DNA of 64,000 nt from Streptomyces niphimycinicus. Lineage in GTDB: Bacteria; Actinomycetota; Actinomycetes; Streptomycetales; Streptomycetaceae. The notes beneath the pieces were generated by a model. The model ran no database searches and was not told the DNA's origin. It saw only the letters and a program-made list of their open reading frames with translations. The stretch is taken from the NCBI RefSeq assembly GCF_018883605.1, contig NZ_JAHLEM010000012.1:1-64000 (forward strand), given 5' to 3'. The position numbers were made by a program, and so were the translations under genes. Of the stretch, positions 17,660 through 26,367 are shown piece after piece. The first letter of the stretch is position 1. Each line of letters opens with the position of its first letter.

Positions 17660-18358
17660 ATGTCCGCAGTCGACAAGGCGTTCCACGGCCTGCGCCACAT
17701 GATCGCCACCGGGCGCCTCAGCGCCGGAGGGCGCATTCCGCCCGAGGGCGAGCTGTGCGAGGAACTCGGCGTGTCCCGGGGGTCGTTGCGCGAGGCCGTA
17801 CGGATGCTCGCGGCCCTGGGGGTGATCGAGCCGCGGCACGGCTCCGGTACTTATGTCTCCCAGCTCAGGCCGGAGGACATCATAGGCAGCCTGTCGCTCA
17901 CCCTGGAACTGCTGCCGCTCTCCGGTCTGCTGGAGGTGTACGAGATCCGGCGTGTCCTGGAGTCCCACGTCGCGGCGCAGGCTGCGGCCCGCAGCACCCC
18001 GGAGACGGTGCGGGAACTCTTCGCGCTCATCGAGGCCATGGACGCCACCGACGACCCCACCGAGGCATCGGACCTCGACCACCGCTTCCATGCCGAGATC
18101 GCCACCGCGGCCGGAAACCCCGCCGTCGGCTCCCTGCTCTCGGTCTTCCGCGCCCGCTCCCGCAAGTACCAGATCTTCACCCTCCCCGAGGGCGAGCAGA
18201 TGCGGCGCAAGAGCGACGAGGATCACCGCGTGCTGGCCACCGCGATCGCCGACCGCGATCCGCGCGCCGCCGCCGGAGCGGCCGAGGCCCATGTCGCCCA
18301 GACGGAGCGATGGCTGCGCGCCCTCATGCCGCCCATGGAGGAGGACTCCCCGGCCTGA
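17660..18358 (+). CDS. FadR/GntR-family transcriptional regulator
   Basis: 232 residues. The winged helix-turn-helix occupies about 8-70 (LCEELGVSRGSLREAVRMLA, EPRHGSGTYV); a helical FCD effector domain follows (IRRVLESHVAAQAA, DHRFHAEIATAAGNP, DEDHRVLATAIADRD with metal-binding histidines). ATG 17660 is preceded by GGGAGGAAT. It is divergent from the aminotransferase and the ABC cluster, which it probably represses. An imperfect inverted repeat, TCATCAGA (17559) and TCTGATGA (17594), lies in the shared promoter region but its 27-base spacing is unusual. Confidence 0.88.
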   Translation: MSAVDKAFHGLRHMIATGRLSAGGRIPPEGELCEELGVSRGSLREAVRMLAALGVIEPRHGSGTYVSQLRPEDIIGSLSLTLELLPLSGLLEVYEIRRVLESHVAAQAAARSTPETVRELFALIEAMDATDDPTEASDLDHRFHAEIATAAGNPAVGSLLSVFRARSRKYQIFTLPEGEQMRRKSDEDHRVLATAIADRDPRAAAGAAEAHVAQTERWLRALMPPMEEDSPA

Positions 18359-18401
18359 CGCGTTGCGTTGCGTTTGACGCGTCAGACCATTGCGCGTTCG
18401 C

Positions 18402-18560
18402 AATGCGCCGAGCACTGCAACGCCGGACGAGCCCACCGCAGCCTGGGCCTACGTGCCCCAGTCGACGACCCGAACGTCATCCCCCTACCTGCTGGTGCAG
18501 TCAGACGCCGACAGGTACTTGGTGGACTGCTCGACGAGTACCACACCACGTCCCTCCGAC
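18402..18560 (+). pseudogene. Transposase C-terminal scar
   Basis: The plus frame reads [19 protein letters not shown], then RRRQVLGGLLDEYHTT. This is the last 50 or so residues of an rve-type transposase, similar to the remnants at 29310-29788 and 45114-45832. It separates the sugar-uptake region from the redox patchwork. Confidence 0.72.
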
Positions 18561-18677
18561 TGCCTCACCATCTACAGGGAAGGCCCAGCTCAGCAGCCTG
18601 ATCGGAATATTGACACCCTTCAGGCCGGGGAACTTCCGCAGGTCTGGAGCAAACCGGTCGCGCGCGGAAGGTTCAGG

Positions 18678-19277
18678 TCACGCCCGCAATCCGTCCACCG
18701 CCGTGTCGATCGCCGTCAGCGCCGAGCTCTGGTCGAGCCCCGCCCTCGATACGAGTGACAGGCCCTGGACGATGTAGAGCAGGAGCTGCGCCTGGGCCTC
18801 GGGGGAGGAGGCGTCCGTGACCTCGCCGGCGGCCTGTGCGCGGCGGAGTGCGCCGGCGACGATGTCGGTGAAGCGGCGGTACGAGCGGGTGACGATCTCC
18901 GTGGCTTCGCTGTCCTGGGGGACGAGTTCGGCGGTCGTGTTGCCGACCAGGCAGCCCTGCGGCACGCCCCTGTCGGAGATCAGCTCGTCCAGTCGCGCCG
19001 GATGGGTCAGGATCTCGCGCAGGGCGGGCAGCACCGGGGCGGTGTCGAGCGCGGCGGTCAGGTGCCGCTCGTACACCTCCCAGTAGAGCCTGACGGCCTC
19101 CAGGTAGAAGCGGCGCTTGTCGCCGAAGGCGCCGTAGAGGCTGCCACGCTCGACGGCCAGCGCTTCGACCAGGTCCTGGATCGACGTCGCCCCGTATCCC
19201 CGGGACCAGAACAGTTTGAGTGCGCGCTCCAGCGTCTGTTGTCTGTCGAACTCGCGGGGGCGTCCGGTTCGTGCCAT
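18678..19277 (-). CDS. TetR-family repressor
   Basis: 199 residues from ATG 19277. The helix-turn-helix spans about 10-55 (RALKLFWSRGYGATSIQDLV, ERGSLYGAFGDKRRFYLEAV) and the C-terminal domain contains GVPQGCLVGNTTAEL, as in the AcrR/NemR-like group that often controls reductases and responds to electrophiles or drugs. It is divergent from the SDR genes at 19396-20592 and the shared region holds a palindrome overlapping both promoters. The predicted -10 (TAGTCT) ends 7 bases before the ATG, so the transcript is probably leaderless. Confidence 0.9.
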   Translation of the reverse strand: MARTGRPREFDRQQTLERALKLFWSRGYGATSIQDLVEALAVERGSLYGAFGDKRRFYLEAVRLYWEVYERHLTAALDTAPVLPALREILTHPARLDELISDRGVPQGCLVGNTTAELVPQDSEATEIVTRSYRRFTDIVAGALRRAQAAGEVTDASSPEAQAQLLLYIVQGLSLVSRAGLDQSSALTAIDTAVDGLRA

Positions 19278-19287
19278 GCGTCCAAGA

Positions 19288-19326
19288 CTACGACTTCTTG
19301 ACTCGACGTTCAAAAAGTCGTAGCTT
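19288..19326. promoter_or_regulatory. Divergent promoters overlapped by a TetR operator
   Basis: Plus strand: TTGACT (19298-19303), 17-base spacer, TAGCTT (19321-19326), reading into the SDR genes. Minus strand: TTGAAC, 17 bases, TAGTCT, reading into the TetR gene. An inverted repeat CTACGACTT (19288-19296) / AAGTCGTAG (19315-19323) covers both promoters, so the TetR protein would shut off both directions. Confidence 0.75.
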
Positions 19327-19395
19327 CCGTTGCGGAACTTCTTGAACGGTCACACGGAAGTCGGTCGCTCACTGGCCGTCACAAAAGGCGAAACG

Positions 19396-19830
19396 ATGGA
19401 ATTTGCGGGCAAGACGGCGCTCGTCACCGGATCCGGCGCGATCGGCGGACTCGGGCACGCGACGGCCAGGGTGCTGGCCGCGGGCGGAGCCGACCTGATC
19501 CTGACCGGCACCGATCCGCAGCGCGGAGCCCAGGTCGTGGAAGACCTCCGCGCGGCCGATGGCGAGTCCATCGGGGTGGTGCGCTTCGTCGCGGCCGACG
19601 TGTCCGACCCGGCGAGCGTGCGGCAACTGGCCGAGGACGCCGGAGCCGTCGACATCCTGATCAACAACGCGAGCGTGATGACGTTCTCCCCGACCACCGA
19701 GCAGGGCCTCGCGGGCTACGACGCCGCCTTCGCGGTCAATGTGCGTGCCCCCGCCTTTCTCGCCAGTGACCGGGCCGGCTACATGACCGGGGCGATCGCC
19801 GCCGACGACGGTGGCCGCACCGCAATCTGA
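19396..19830 (+). pseudogene. Internally deleted short-chain dehydrogenase
   Basis: 144 residues instead of about 250. The NAD(P)-binding N-terminus is present (ALVTGSGAIGGLG, DILINNASVM, FAVNVRAPAF) but it jumps directly to the C-terminal tail (ASDRAGYMTGAIAADDGG). The deletion stays in frame and removes the catalytic Ser-Tyr-Lys segment, so it cannot be an active oxidoreductase. It is the first gene after the divergent promoter and is followed 12 bases later by an intact SDR. The same SDR subfamily is also broken at 25804-26348. Confidence 0.75.
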
Positions 19831-19842
19831 GGAGACAGAACA

Positions 19843-20592
19843 ATGGACCGTCTTACGGGAAAGCACGCACTGATCACCGGAGGGACGAGCGGCATCGGCC
19901 TGGAAACGGCCCGCCAGTTCCTCGCCGAGGGAGCGACCGTCGCCATCACCGGCCGCTCACAGGAGAAGCTCGACGAGGCAGCCCGGCAGTTGGAGGGCCC
20001 GCTGCTGACCATCGCCAGCGACGCCGGCGACGTACCCGGCCAGGCGGCGCTCGCCGCGCGGCTGCGGCAGGAGTGGCCGAAGCTCGACATCCTGATGAGC
20101 AACGCCGCCGACATCACCCACCTCCCCGTCGAGGCATGGACCGAGGAGGCGTTCGACAGGCTCCTCGCGACCAATCTCAAGTCGCCGTTCTTCCTGATCA
20201 AGGACCTGCTGCCGCTCTTCTCACAGCAGTCCTCGGTCATCCTCGTCGGCTCGGTCTCCGCCTACATCGGACACGAGAACGCGACGGTCTACGGCGCGGC
20301 CAAAGCGGGCCTGCTCTCCTACACGCGCGGGCTGACCTATGAGCTGAAGGACCGGGGCATCCGCGTCAACGGACTGAGTCCGGGCCCGACGATCACCAAC
20401 GCGTTCGCGCCCCTCGGCCCCGAGCGCCGGGCAGCCCTCTACGAGGAACTGCGGCAGACCGTGCCTCTCCATCGCCTGGGAACCGCTACCGAGCTGGCGA
20501 AGGCGGCGGTCTATCTCGCCTCGGACGAGTCCGCCTATACCGCGGGGACCGTGCTGCGCGTTGACGGGGGCATCGGGCAGCTCGCGTACTAA
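19843..20592 (+). CDS. Short-chain dehydrogenase/reductase
   Basis: 249 residues, intact. Cofactor loop TGGTSGIG (about 13-20), NNAG-equivalent SNAAD, and catalytic Ser/Tyr/Lys in LVGSVSAYIGHENATVYGAAKAG split over about 135-157; the C-terminus ends VLRVDGGIG. It probably reduces a small carbonyl compound with NADPH (an arginine follows the second strand, ITGRSQ). It is co-transcribed with the broken SDR and probably repressed by the divergent TetR protein. Confidence 0.9.
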   Translation: MDRLTGKHALITGGTSGIGLETARQFLAEGATVAITGRSQEKLDEAARQLEGPLLTIASDAGDVPGQAALAARLRQEWPKLDILMSNAADITHLPVEAWTEEAFDRLLATNLKSPFFLIKDLLPLFSQQSSVILVGSVSAYIGHENATVYGAAKAGLLSYTRGLTYELKDRGIRVNGLSPGPTITNAFAPLGPERRAALYEELRQTVPLHRLGTATELAKAAVYLASDESAYTAGTVLRVDGGIGQLAY

Positions 20593-20660
20593 CGGGATGA
20601 ACCGGCCTGCCTGGTGCCACCGGCCGTCAGCATGATGCGTCGCTGAACGCCAATCACTAT

Positions 20661-21731
20661 TTACGCCAACTGCGGGTAGTCGGTGTAGCCACGGTGGTCA
20701 CCGCCGTAGAAGGTGGTGCTGTCGGGCTGGTTGAGCGGGGCCCCGGTCTGCCAGCGCTGTACCAGGTCGGGGTTGGCGATGAAGGCACGCCCGACCGCGA
20801 CAAGGTCGGCCTGTCCGGTGGTGACCAGTTCCTGTGCGGCGGTGACGTCGGTGACGGGGTCCCAGCCGTTGCTGACGATGTGGGAGCCGCCGAAGCGCTC
20901 TGCGAGGTCGGTGAGCAGCGGGGAGGCGGGGTCGCCGATGGCGTGCAGGTAGGCCAGGCCCATCCCGGACAGCGCGTCGACGAGGGTGCGGTACGTGGCC
21001 GCGGTGAGGTGGGGGTCGGTCTCCAGCGCGCCGTGGAGGTTGATGGCGGGGGAGATGCGGATGCCGACGCGTTCGCTGCCGATGGCGTCGCTGACGGCCT
21101 GTGCCACTTCGATGACGAAGCGGGCACGGGCCTGGGGGGAACCGCCGTAGTGGTCGGTGCGCTGGTTGGCGGAGGGAGCGAGGAATTGGTGCAGGAGGTA
21201 GCCATTGGCGCTGTGCAGTTCGATGCCGTCCAGGCCGGCGGCAATGGCGGCAGTGGCGGCGCGGGTGAATTCGTCGATGACGGCAGGAATGTCCTCGGTG
21301 GCCAGGGCGCGCGGGGTGGGGTGGGGCTGGGGGCCGGCCGGGGTGAACATCTCGCCCGGTGCGGCGATGGCGCTGGGGGCGATGGTTTCGGCCTGGTGCT
21401 TGTTGTCGGGGTGGGAGATGCGTCCGGCGTGCATGAGCTGGGCCACGATTCGGCCGCCTGACTGGTGCACGCCGGCGGCGACGGTGCGCCAGGCTTCGAT
21501 CTGTTCGCTGGTGTGCAGGCCGGGCGAGTTCATGTAGCCCTGTCCGACCGCGCTGGGCTGCACCCCCTCGGTGACGATCAGCCCGGCGGTGGCCCGCTGA
21601 GCGTAGTAGGTCGCCATGAGGCTGGTGGGGACACCGTCGGGGGTGGCCCGGTTGCGGGTCATGGGGGCCATGACGATGCGGTTGTTCAGCGTCCACTTGC
21701 CCACCGTGACGGGCGCGAAGAGGTCAGTCAT
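20661..21731 (-). CDS. Old Yellow Enzyme family FMN ene-reductase
   Basis: 356 residues, ATG 21731. FMN-binding and catalytic motifs: IVMAPMTRNRA, GGRIVAQLMHAGR, and HSANGYLLHQFLAP with the substrate-binding histidine/asparagine pair. The family reduces activated C=C bonds with NADPH, detoxifying quinones, enones or nitro compounds (NemA/YqjM type). It converges with the SDR gene. It sits in a group of redox genes under separate regulators. Confidence 0.92.
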   Translation of the reverse strand: MTDLFAPVTVGKWTLNNRIVMAPMTRNRATPDGVPTSLMATYYAQRATAGLIVTEGVQPSAVGQGYMNSPGLHTSEQIEAWRTVAAGVHQSGGRIVAQLMHAGRISHPDNKHQAETIAPSAIAAPGEMFTPAGPQPHPTPRALATEDIPAVIDEFTRAATAAIAAGLDGIELHSANGYLLHQFLAPSANQRTDHYGGSPQARARFVIEVAQAVSDAIGSERVGIRISPAINLHGALETDPHLTAATYRTLVDALSGMGLAYLHAIGDPASPLLTDLAERFGGSHIVSNGWDPVTDVTAAQELVTTGQADLVAVGRAFIANPDLVQRWQTGAPLNQPDSTTFYGGDHRGYTDYPQLA

Positions 21732-21781
21732 GAAGGTAACTCCTGAAGCGGGGTTGTGAAGTGTGCGTGGGGTGCGGAAGG

Positions 21782-22183
21782 TCAGGCGAGGCGGCGTACG
21801 GCAACGACCGTGTCGGTGACGGTCGCGGTCTGACCACCGGGGCCGGTGGCCACCCGCTGCGGGGTGGCCAGGCGCTGGGGTGTCCACCGCGCCGTGTCAC
21901 TGCTCTCGAGGCCGTTTCGGGCGGCGAGCCGGCTGGTGCGCTGCAAGGCGGTGGGGGCGATATCGACTGCGGTGACGTGCCATTCGTGGGTGGCGAGCCA
22001 GCGGGTGTCTCCGCCTTCGCCGCAGCCCAGGTCGAGGGCGTGGCCGGGTGTGAGGTGCCGGGCCGTCTCGGCGAGCAGAGGATTCGCGGTGTCCTTCCAG
22101 ACGCTGCCCTTGCGGCGGTGGAGCTGCTCCCAGAAGCTGGCGGCATCGTTGGCGGCATGGATTTCGCGGATGCACTCGTCCAT
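21782..22183 (-). pseudogene. Internally deleted SAM-dependent methyltransferase
   Basis: 133 residues. SAM motif I is intact (ALDLGCGEGGDT, about 49-60) and motif II appears (VTAVDIAPTAL), but the middle of the Rossmann domain is missing and the frame passes straight to a C-terminal-looking GPGGQTATVTDTVVAVRR. Class I methyltransferases of this type are normally about 200 residues. It lies 50 bases upstream of the OYE gene on the same strand. Probably non-functional. Confidence 0.6.
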
Positions 22184-22242
22184 CGCGTGTGCCTCTCCTT
22201 CGGATAACTTCGGGGCGGATTGGGGCCGGGGCTCGGGTGAGC

Positions 22243-23745
22243 TCAGTGGCCCGGGTCGGGTGCGGCCGTGTCGCCGGCCGTGCTCTTGGGCGTCTTCACC
22301 AGGGCGAGTAGTGCGACCACGGCGGCGGCCAGGAGAGCGCCCGCCACGATGAACGCGATGCGGTAGCCGTGGAGGTAGGCCTCCAACCGCATGGCCTGGG
22401 GGGTCTGCCCGGGGCTTTCGCCGCGGGAGGTGAGGTAGCTGGTGACGGCGGAGACGTAGAGGGTGTTGAGCAGGGCGGGGCCCAGGGCAGCGCCGATCTG
22501 CTGGCTGGTGCTCAGGGCGGCGCTGGCGACACCGGCGTCGTGTGGATCAACGCCGGACAGGGCCACGTTGGGGCCGGCCAGGAAGAACAGGCCGACGCCG
22601 ACACTGACGAGGATCTGGGTCGGGAGGACTTCGCCCGCGTAGCCGGACGCGGTGTCGAGCCGGGTGAGCCAGAACAGTCCCACCGTGGCCAGCGTGCTTC
22701 CTGCCGCCATCAGGGTCTTGGGGCCGAGGCGGATGACCAGCGGGGCACCGAGGGTGGTGGTGGCGATGATGCCGACGCTGAAGGGCAGGAAGGCGCAGCC
22801 GGCCTGCACGGGTGTGTAGTGGAGGTTGACCTGGAGGAAGTAGGTCATGAAGAGGTTCATGCCGAACATGCCGGCACCGATGAGGAGGTTGGCCAGGAAC
22901 ACGCCGGCACGGGATCGGTCGAGGATCACGCGCAGCGGGAGGAGCGGGTGGGCGCTGCGGTGCTCGACCACGACGAACGCAGTCAGAAGAACCACGGCGG
23001 CGGCCAGGAGCAGCAGTGTTGCCGGGGCGGCCCAGCCACCGCCGTCGGCGGCCCGGGCGAAGCCGTAGACGAGGGCGACGAGTCCGCCGGTCACCAGCAC
23101 GGCTCCGGGGACGTCGTAGTGACGGTCACCCGCGGCGCGGCTTTCACGGATGTAGGGGAGGGTGGCGAGGGCTGCAACCAGGGCGATGGGGACGTTGATG
23201 TACATGCACCAGCGCCAGCCCGCGTATTGCGTCAGCACACCGCCCAGCAGCAGCCCGACGGCACCGCCCCCGCCCTGGAACGCGCCGAAGACGCCGAAAG
23301 CCCTCGCGCGTTCCTTGGGGTCGGTGAAAGCCACGGTGATCAGGGAGAGGGCGGCCGGGGCCAGGAGGGCGGCGAAGGTTCCCTGTAGGGCGCGGGCTGC
23401 GAACAGCATGCCCGGGTTGAGAGCGAGGCCGCCGAGCATGGAGGCGGCGGCGAAGCCGAGCAGGCCGATGAGGAGGATCTTCTTGCGGCCAACGAAGTCG
23501 GCGATGCGACCGCCGAGCAGGAGCAGGCCGCCGAAGGCCAGTGCGTAGGCGGTGATCATCCACTGGCGGCTGGCGTCACTCATGCCGAGATCGCTCTGGG
23601 CCTGGGGCAGAGCGATGTTCACGATGGACACGTCGAGGACGACCATCAGGGTCGCCACGGACGCCACGATGAGCGTCATCCACCGATGGGGATCCGGCGT
23701 GGTAGGGCCGGGCGCCCTCTGGGCGCGGTGGGCGGGGCTGGTCAT
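22243..23745 (-). CDS. MFS multidrug exporter, DHA2 (14-TMS) family
   Basis: 500 residues, 14 predicted membrane helices. Motif A-like GGRIADFVGRKK lies between helices 2 and 3 and the antiporter motif C region reads GAFQGGGGAVGLLLGG. The DHA2 family exports drugs by proton antiport. ATG 23745 follows AGGAGAG. It is divergent from the XRE-cupin regulator gene at 23874, its likely controller, with 128 bases between the starts. Confidence 0.92.
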   Translation of the reverse strand: MTSPAHRAQRAPGPTTPDPHRWMTLIVASVATLMVVLDVSIVNIALPQAQSDLGMSDASRQWMITAYALAFGGLLLLGGRIADFVGRKKILLIGLLGFAAASMLGGLALNPGMLFAARALQGTFAALLAPAALSLITVAFTDPKERARAFGVFGAFQGGGGAVGLLLGGVLTQYAGWRWCMYINVPIALVAALATLPYIRESRAAGDRHYDVPGAVLVTGGLVALVYGFARAADGGGWAAPATLLLLAAAVVLLTAFVVVEHRSAHPLLPLRVILDRSRAGVFLANLLIGAGMFGMNLFMTYFLQVNLHYTPVQAGCAFLPFSVGIIATTTLGAPLVIRLGPKTLMAAGSTLATVGLFWLTRLDTASGYAGEVLPTQILVSVGVGLFFLAGPNVALSGVDPHDAGVASAALSTSQQIGAALGPALLNTLYVSAVTSYLTSRGESPGQTPQAMRLEAYLHGYRIAFIVAGALLAAAVVALLALVKTPKSTAGDTAAPDPGH

Positions 23746-23873
23746 TGAAATCTCTCCTGAGCCGGAACCGAAGATGGGGCGACGAGGCGGCGTGCGCCGT
23801 TGCATGGCCCGGAGGCTGAAACAAGTCGTGCCGAAGGTGCAAACCCTCATGCTCTTTTGGCAAGGTGGATGTC

Positions 23874-24443
23874 ATGACGAATATCGATCGGGTCCTGACG
23901 GCGATCGGACCGAGACTGCGGGCGCTGCGCCTGCAGCGCGGTATCACGCTGGCCGCCCTCTCTCAGACCACAGGGATCTCCGAAAGCACGCTCTCCCGGT
24001 TGGAGAGCGGCGGCCGCAAAGCGAACCTGGAGCTCCTGCTCCCCCTGGCCCACGTCTACGAGGTCCCCCTGGACGAGTTGGTCGGGGCGCCCGAGACAGG
24101 CGATCCGCGTGTGCATCTGCGGCCCGTCACCCGCGACGGCATGACCTATGTGCCACTGAGCCGCCGCCCCGGCGGGCTGCACGCCCACAAACTCGTCATC
24201 AGCCCCAGCAGTGGCGAGCCTGAGCTGAACATCCACGAGGGCTACGAGTGGATCTACGTGCTGGACGGCCGGCTGCGCCTGCTCCTCGGCGAGCGCTCCC
24301 TGCTCCTCACACCAGGTGAAGTGGCGGAATTCGACACCCATGTGCCGCACTGGCTAGGCGCCGACGACGATCAGCCGGTGGAACTGTTGGTCATCTTCGG
24401 CAAGCAGGGCGAGCGGGCCCACCTCAGGGCCCGCCCGACCTGA
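23874..24443 (+). CDS. XRE-family regulator with C-terminal cupin domain
   Basis: 189 residues. The XRE helix-turn-helix is at about 10-65 (ITLAALSQTTGISESTLSRLE) and a double-stranded beta-helix cupin at about 105-180 (NIHEGYEWIYVLDGRLRLLLG, EVAEFDTHVPHWLG). Cupin-type regulators sense small molecules. ATG 23874 is chosen over GTG 23865 because an AAGGTGG site lies just upstream. It is divergent from the DHA2 exporter, which it probably controls. Confidence 0.88.
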   Translation: MTNIDRVLTAIGPRLRALRLQRGITLAALSQTTGISESTLSRLESGGRKANLELLLPLAHVYEVPLDELVGAPETGDPRVHLRPVTRDGMTYVPLSRRPGGLHAHKLVISPSSGEPELNIHEGYEWIYVLDGRLRLLLGERSLLLTPGEVAEFDTHVPHWLGADDDQPVELLVIFGKQGERAHLRARPT

Positions 24444-24454
24444 CCGCATCGCGG

Positions 24455-25513
24455 TCACCCCGTACCGGGCAGCAGGGAGTCGAGGCCATGCCGCCGTTCG
24501 CCCAGCACATGCTCGGTGACCTGCGCCTCGATTGCGGCACTGAAGTCCTCACGCGGGGCAGCGCGCCGGCGTACAAGGGCCTCGTCAGTGTCGGCGTTGA
24601 CGAGGTCGGCGTTGATGGCCGCCGCGGCCGTCGCACCGCCGGCCTGCGCCTGGACGAGCCCGGCCATCACATCGGCAACATTGCCGGCCACCCAGACGCC
24701 GGGGACATCCGTTGCGCCGCCGGCATCGGATGGCACATAGGTGCCGACGCCCATTGGGTGCGGCGCCGGGCCTACGCCGAGGCCGGCCAGGACTTCGCCC
24801 TGCGCGAGAAACTGCGGGGCCACCGCCAGAGAATGCACGGGGACCACCAGCTTCGAGGAGAGCCGGACGCCTCGGAGCGTGTCGTCCACGACCTCCAGGC
24901 CGGTCACCTCTCCCTGCACAACCTCGATGTCACGGGCCGCCAAACGCTCCCACTGCTCCTCTTCAGGCTCCGGCCCCGTGTGCAGGAAGAGCGTCACCAG
25001 GCTGGACCACTGGCGAAACAACAGCGCCTGATGCACTGAGGCCGCACTTGTGCTGAGCACGCCGATCGGCGCGTCCCGCACTTCCCACCCATGGCAGTAG
25101 GGACAGTGCAGCACGTCTCTTCCCCACCGCTCGCGTAGCCCCGGCACTTGCGGCAACTCGTCCACCAGGCCCGTGGTCACCAGCAGCCGCCGGGCCCGGA
25201 AGCTTGCACCGCTCTGCGTGCCGACGACGAAGAGCCCTTCCACGCGCATGGCGTGCGTGGCACGGTCGGAGAGCACCTGCCCGCCGTACCGGCTCACCTC
25301 GGCCCGCCCAGCACGCAGCAGGTCCAGCGGCGCCACCCCGTCACGCGAAAGCAGGCCGTGAGCCGCAGCGGCGGGGGCGTTGCGAGGCTCCCCCGCATCC
25401 AGCACCAGCACCGAACGTCGGGCCCGCGACAGGGTCAGCGCCCCTGACAGACCGGCCACACCGCCGCCGATCACGACTACATCGAAAACGCCGGAATCCA
25501 GTTTGTCGTTCAT
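24455..25513 (-). CDS. Thioredoxin reductase-like FAD/NAD(P) oxidoreductase
   Basis: 352 residues from ATG 25513. FAD-binding GGGVAGLSGALTLSRA (about 17-32), a redox-active CPYCHGW (about 139-145) where thioredoxin reductase has CATC, and a C-terminal VWVAGNVADVMAGLV typical of the second FAD motif. An extra tail of about 40 residues (EDFSAAIEAQVTEHVLGERR) follows. The NAD(P) region is less canonical. The family includes dithiol oxidases and ferredoxin- or NADPH-linked reductases; the partner is unknown. It converges with the XRE-cupin gene. Confidence 0.82.
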   Translation of the reverse strand: MNDKLDSGVFDVVVIGGGVAGLSGALTLSRARRSVLVLDAGEPRNAPAAAAHGLLSRDGVAPLDLLRAGRAEVSRYGGQVLSDRATHAMRVEGLFVVGTQSGASFRARRLLVTTGLVDELPQVPGLRERWGRDVLHCPYCHGWEVRDAPIGVLSTSAASVHQALLFRQWSSLVTLFLHTGPEPEEEQWERLAARDIEVVQGEVTGLEVVDDTLRGVRLSSKLVVPVHSLAVAPQFLAQGEVLAGLGVGPAPHPMGVGTYVPSDAGGATDVPGVWVAGNVADVMAGLVQAQAGGATAAAAINADLVNADTDEALVRRRAAPREDFSAAIEAQVTEHVLGERRHGLDSLLPGTG

Positions 25514-25591
25514 GCGGCACACGGTGCGGGGCTCCGGCAGAGGAAGCAATCCCTCTTGCCGATCCGGCAAGGCAAGAGCCATCTTTCGCGT

Positions 25592-25603
25592 CTATATATT
25601 TTC
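25592..25603. other. Short AT-rich tract beside an IS end
   Basis: TATATATTTTC stands out in this GC-rich region. It lies upstream of the flavoprotein gene start (25513) and 20 bases before an IS terminus, so it could be part of the promoter or an insertion hotspot. Confidence 0.4.
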
Positions 25604-25620
25604 AGCCAGCGCGGCTGCCC

Positions 25621-25720
25621 TTGCCGGAAACCTCGTCCGTGCAGGTCACGCTGCACGTTGGTATTCGTGGAGGATGCCGCCGAGGCGATCGTGTCGGCGT
25701 ATGTCGAGGCGGGCACCATC
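25621..25720 (-). mobile_element. IS scar: transposase tail plus terminus
   Basis: The terminus TTGCCGGAAACCTC (25621-25634) is followed, on the minus strand, by the end of a transposase reading RHDRLGGILHEYQRAA-stop (stop 25646). About 100 bases are nearly identical to the scar at 30950-31040 and to the end of the remnant at 45780-45857. Nothing else of the element remains. Confidence 0.78.
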
Positions 25721-25803
25721 GTCGGCGGTGCCTACGGCGCCGCCGACGATGGATTTGCGATGGGGCTGCTGCTCGGCTCATGTGGGGTAGGCGGTGAGCC
25801 GGG

Positions 25804-26348
25804 TCAGACTGCGGAACGGCCGCCGTCGGCGGCGACGATCGCCCCGGTTGTGAAGCTGGCCCGGTCACTGGCCAGGAAGGCGACCACCTCGGCGACTTCG
25901 GTCGGGTCGGCCACCCGGGCCAGCGGCACCGTGTCGCCGTATCCGCCGACATCTTGGCCGAGTGACTCGACCGCCTTCGCCGAGCGCATCGGACCCGGCG
26001 AGACGGCGTTGACGCGGACGTTCGCCTGGGCGAACTGGGCGGCCCAGGCACGGGTCAGGGACTCCAGCGCCGCCTTGGTCGCGCCGTAGGCGGCCATGGC
26101 GGCCATGCCGATGCCTGCGGGCCGACCGCGTCGGCGAGCCGCCGCACGTCCTCGACCTTGCTCAGATCAGCCAGCAGGAAGCGGAGTCGCCCGCCGAGAT
26201 TCTCAACCACCTGGGCACCGCGCCGCGGGTCGCGTCCGGTGACCGTGACATCAGCACCGCCGGAGGCGAGGCTCCGCGCCACCGCGTACCCCAGCCCACC
26301 GATGGCACCGGCGCCGGTGACCAGTGCGTTCTTTCCCTTGAAATCCAT
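25804..26348 (-). pseudogene. Broken short-chain dehydrogenase
   Basis: Two frames give one gene. The N-terminus (26348 downward) has ALVTGAGAIGGLG, TGRDPRRGAQVVENLGG and DLSKVEDVRRLADAVG; the C-terminus has AAYGATKAALESLTRAW, VNAVSPGP and VAFLASDRASFTTGAIV. The central NNAG/catalytic-serine part is deleted and the junction near 26105-26115 shifts frame. It is closely related to the deleted SDR at 19396-19830. Confidence 0.8.
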
Positions 26349-26367
26349 GAGCGTGGCCTTCGTCGGG

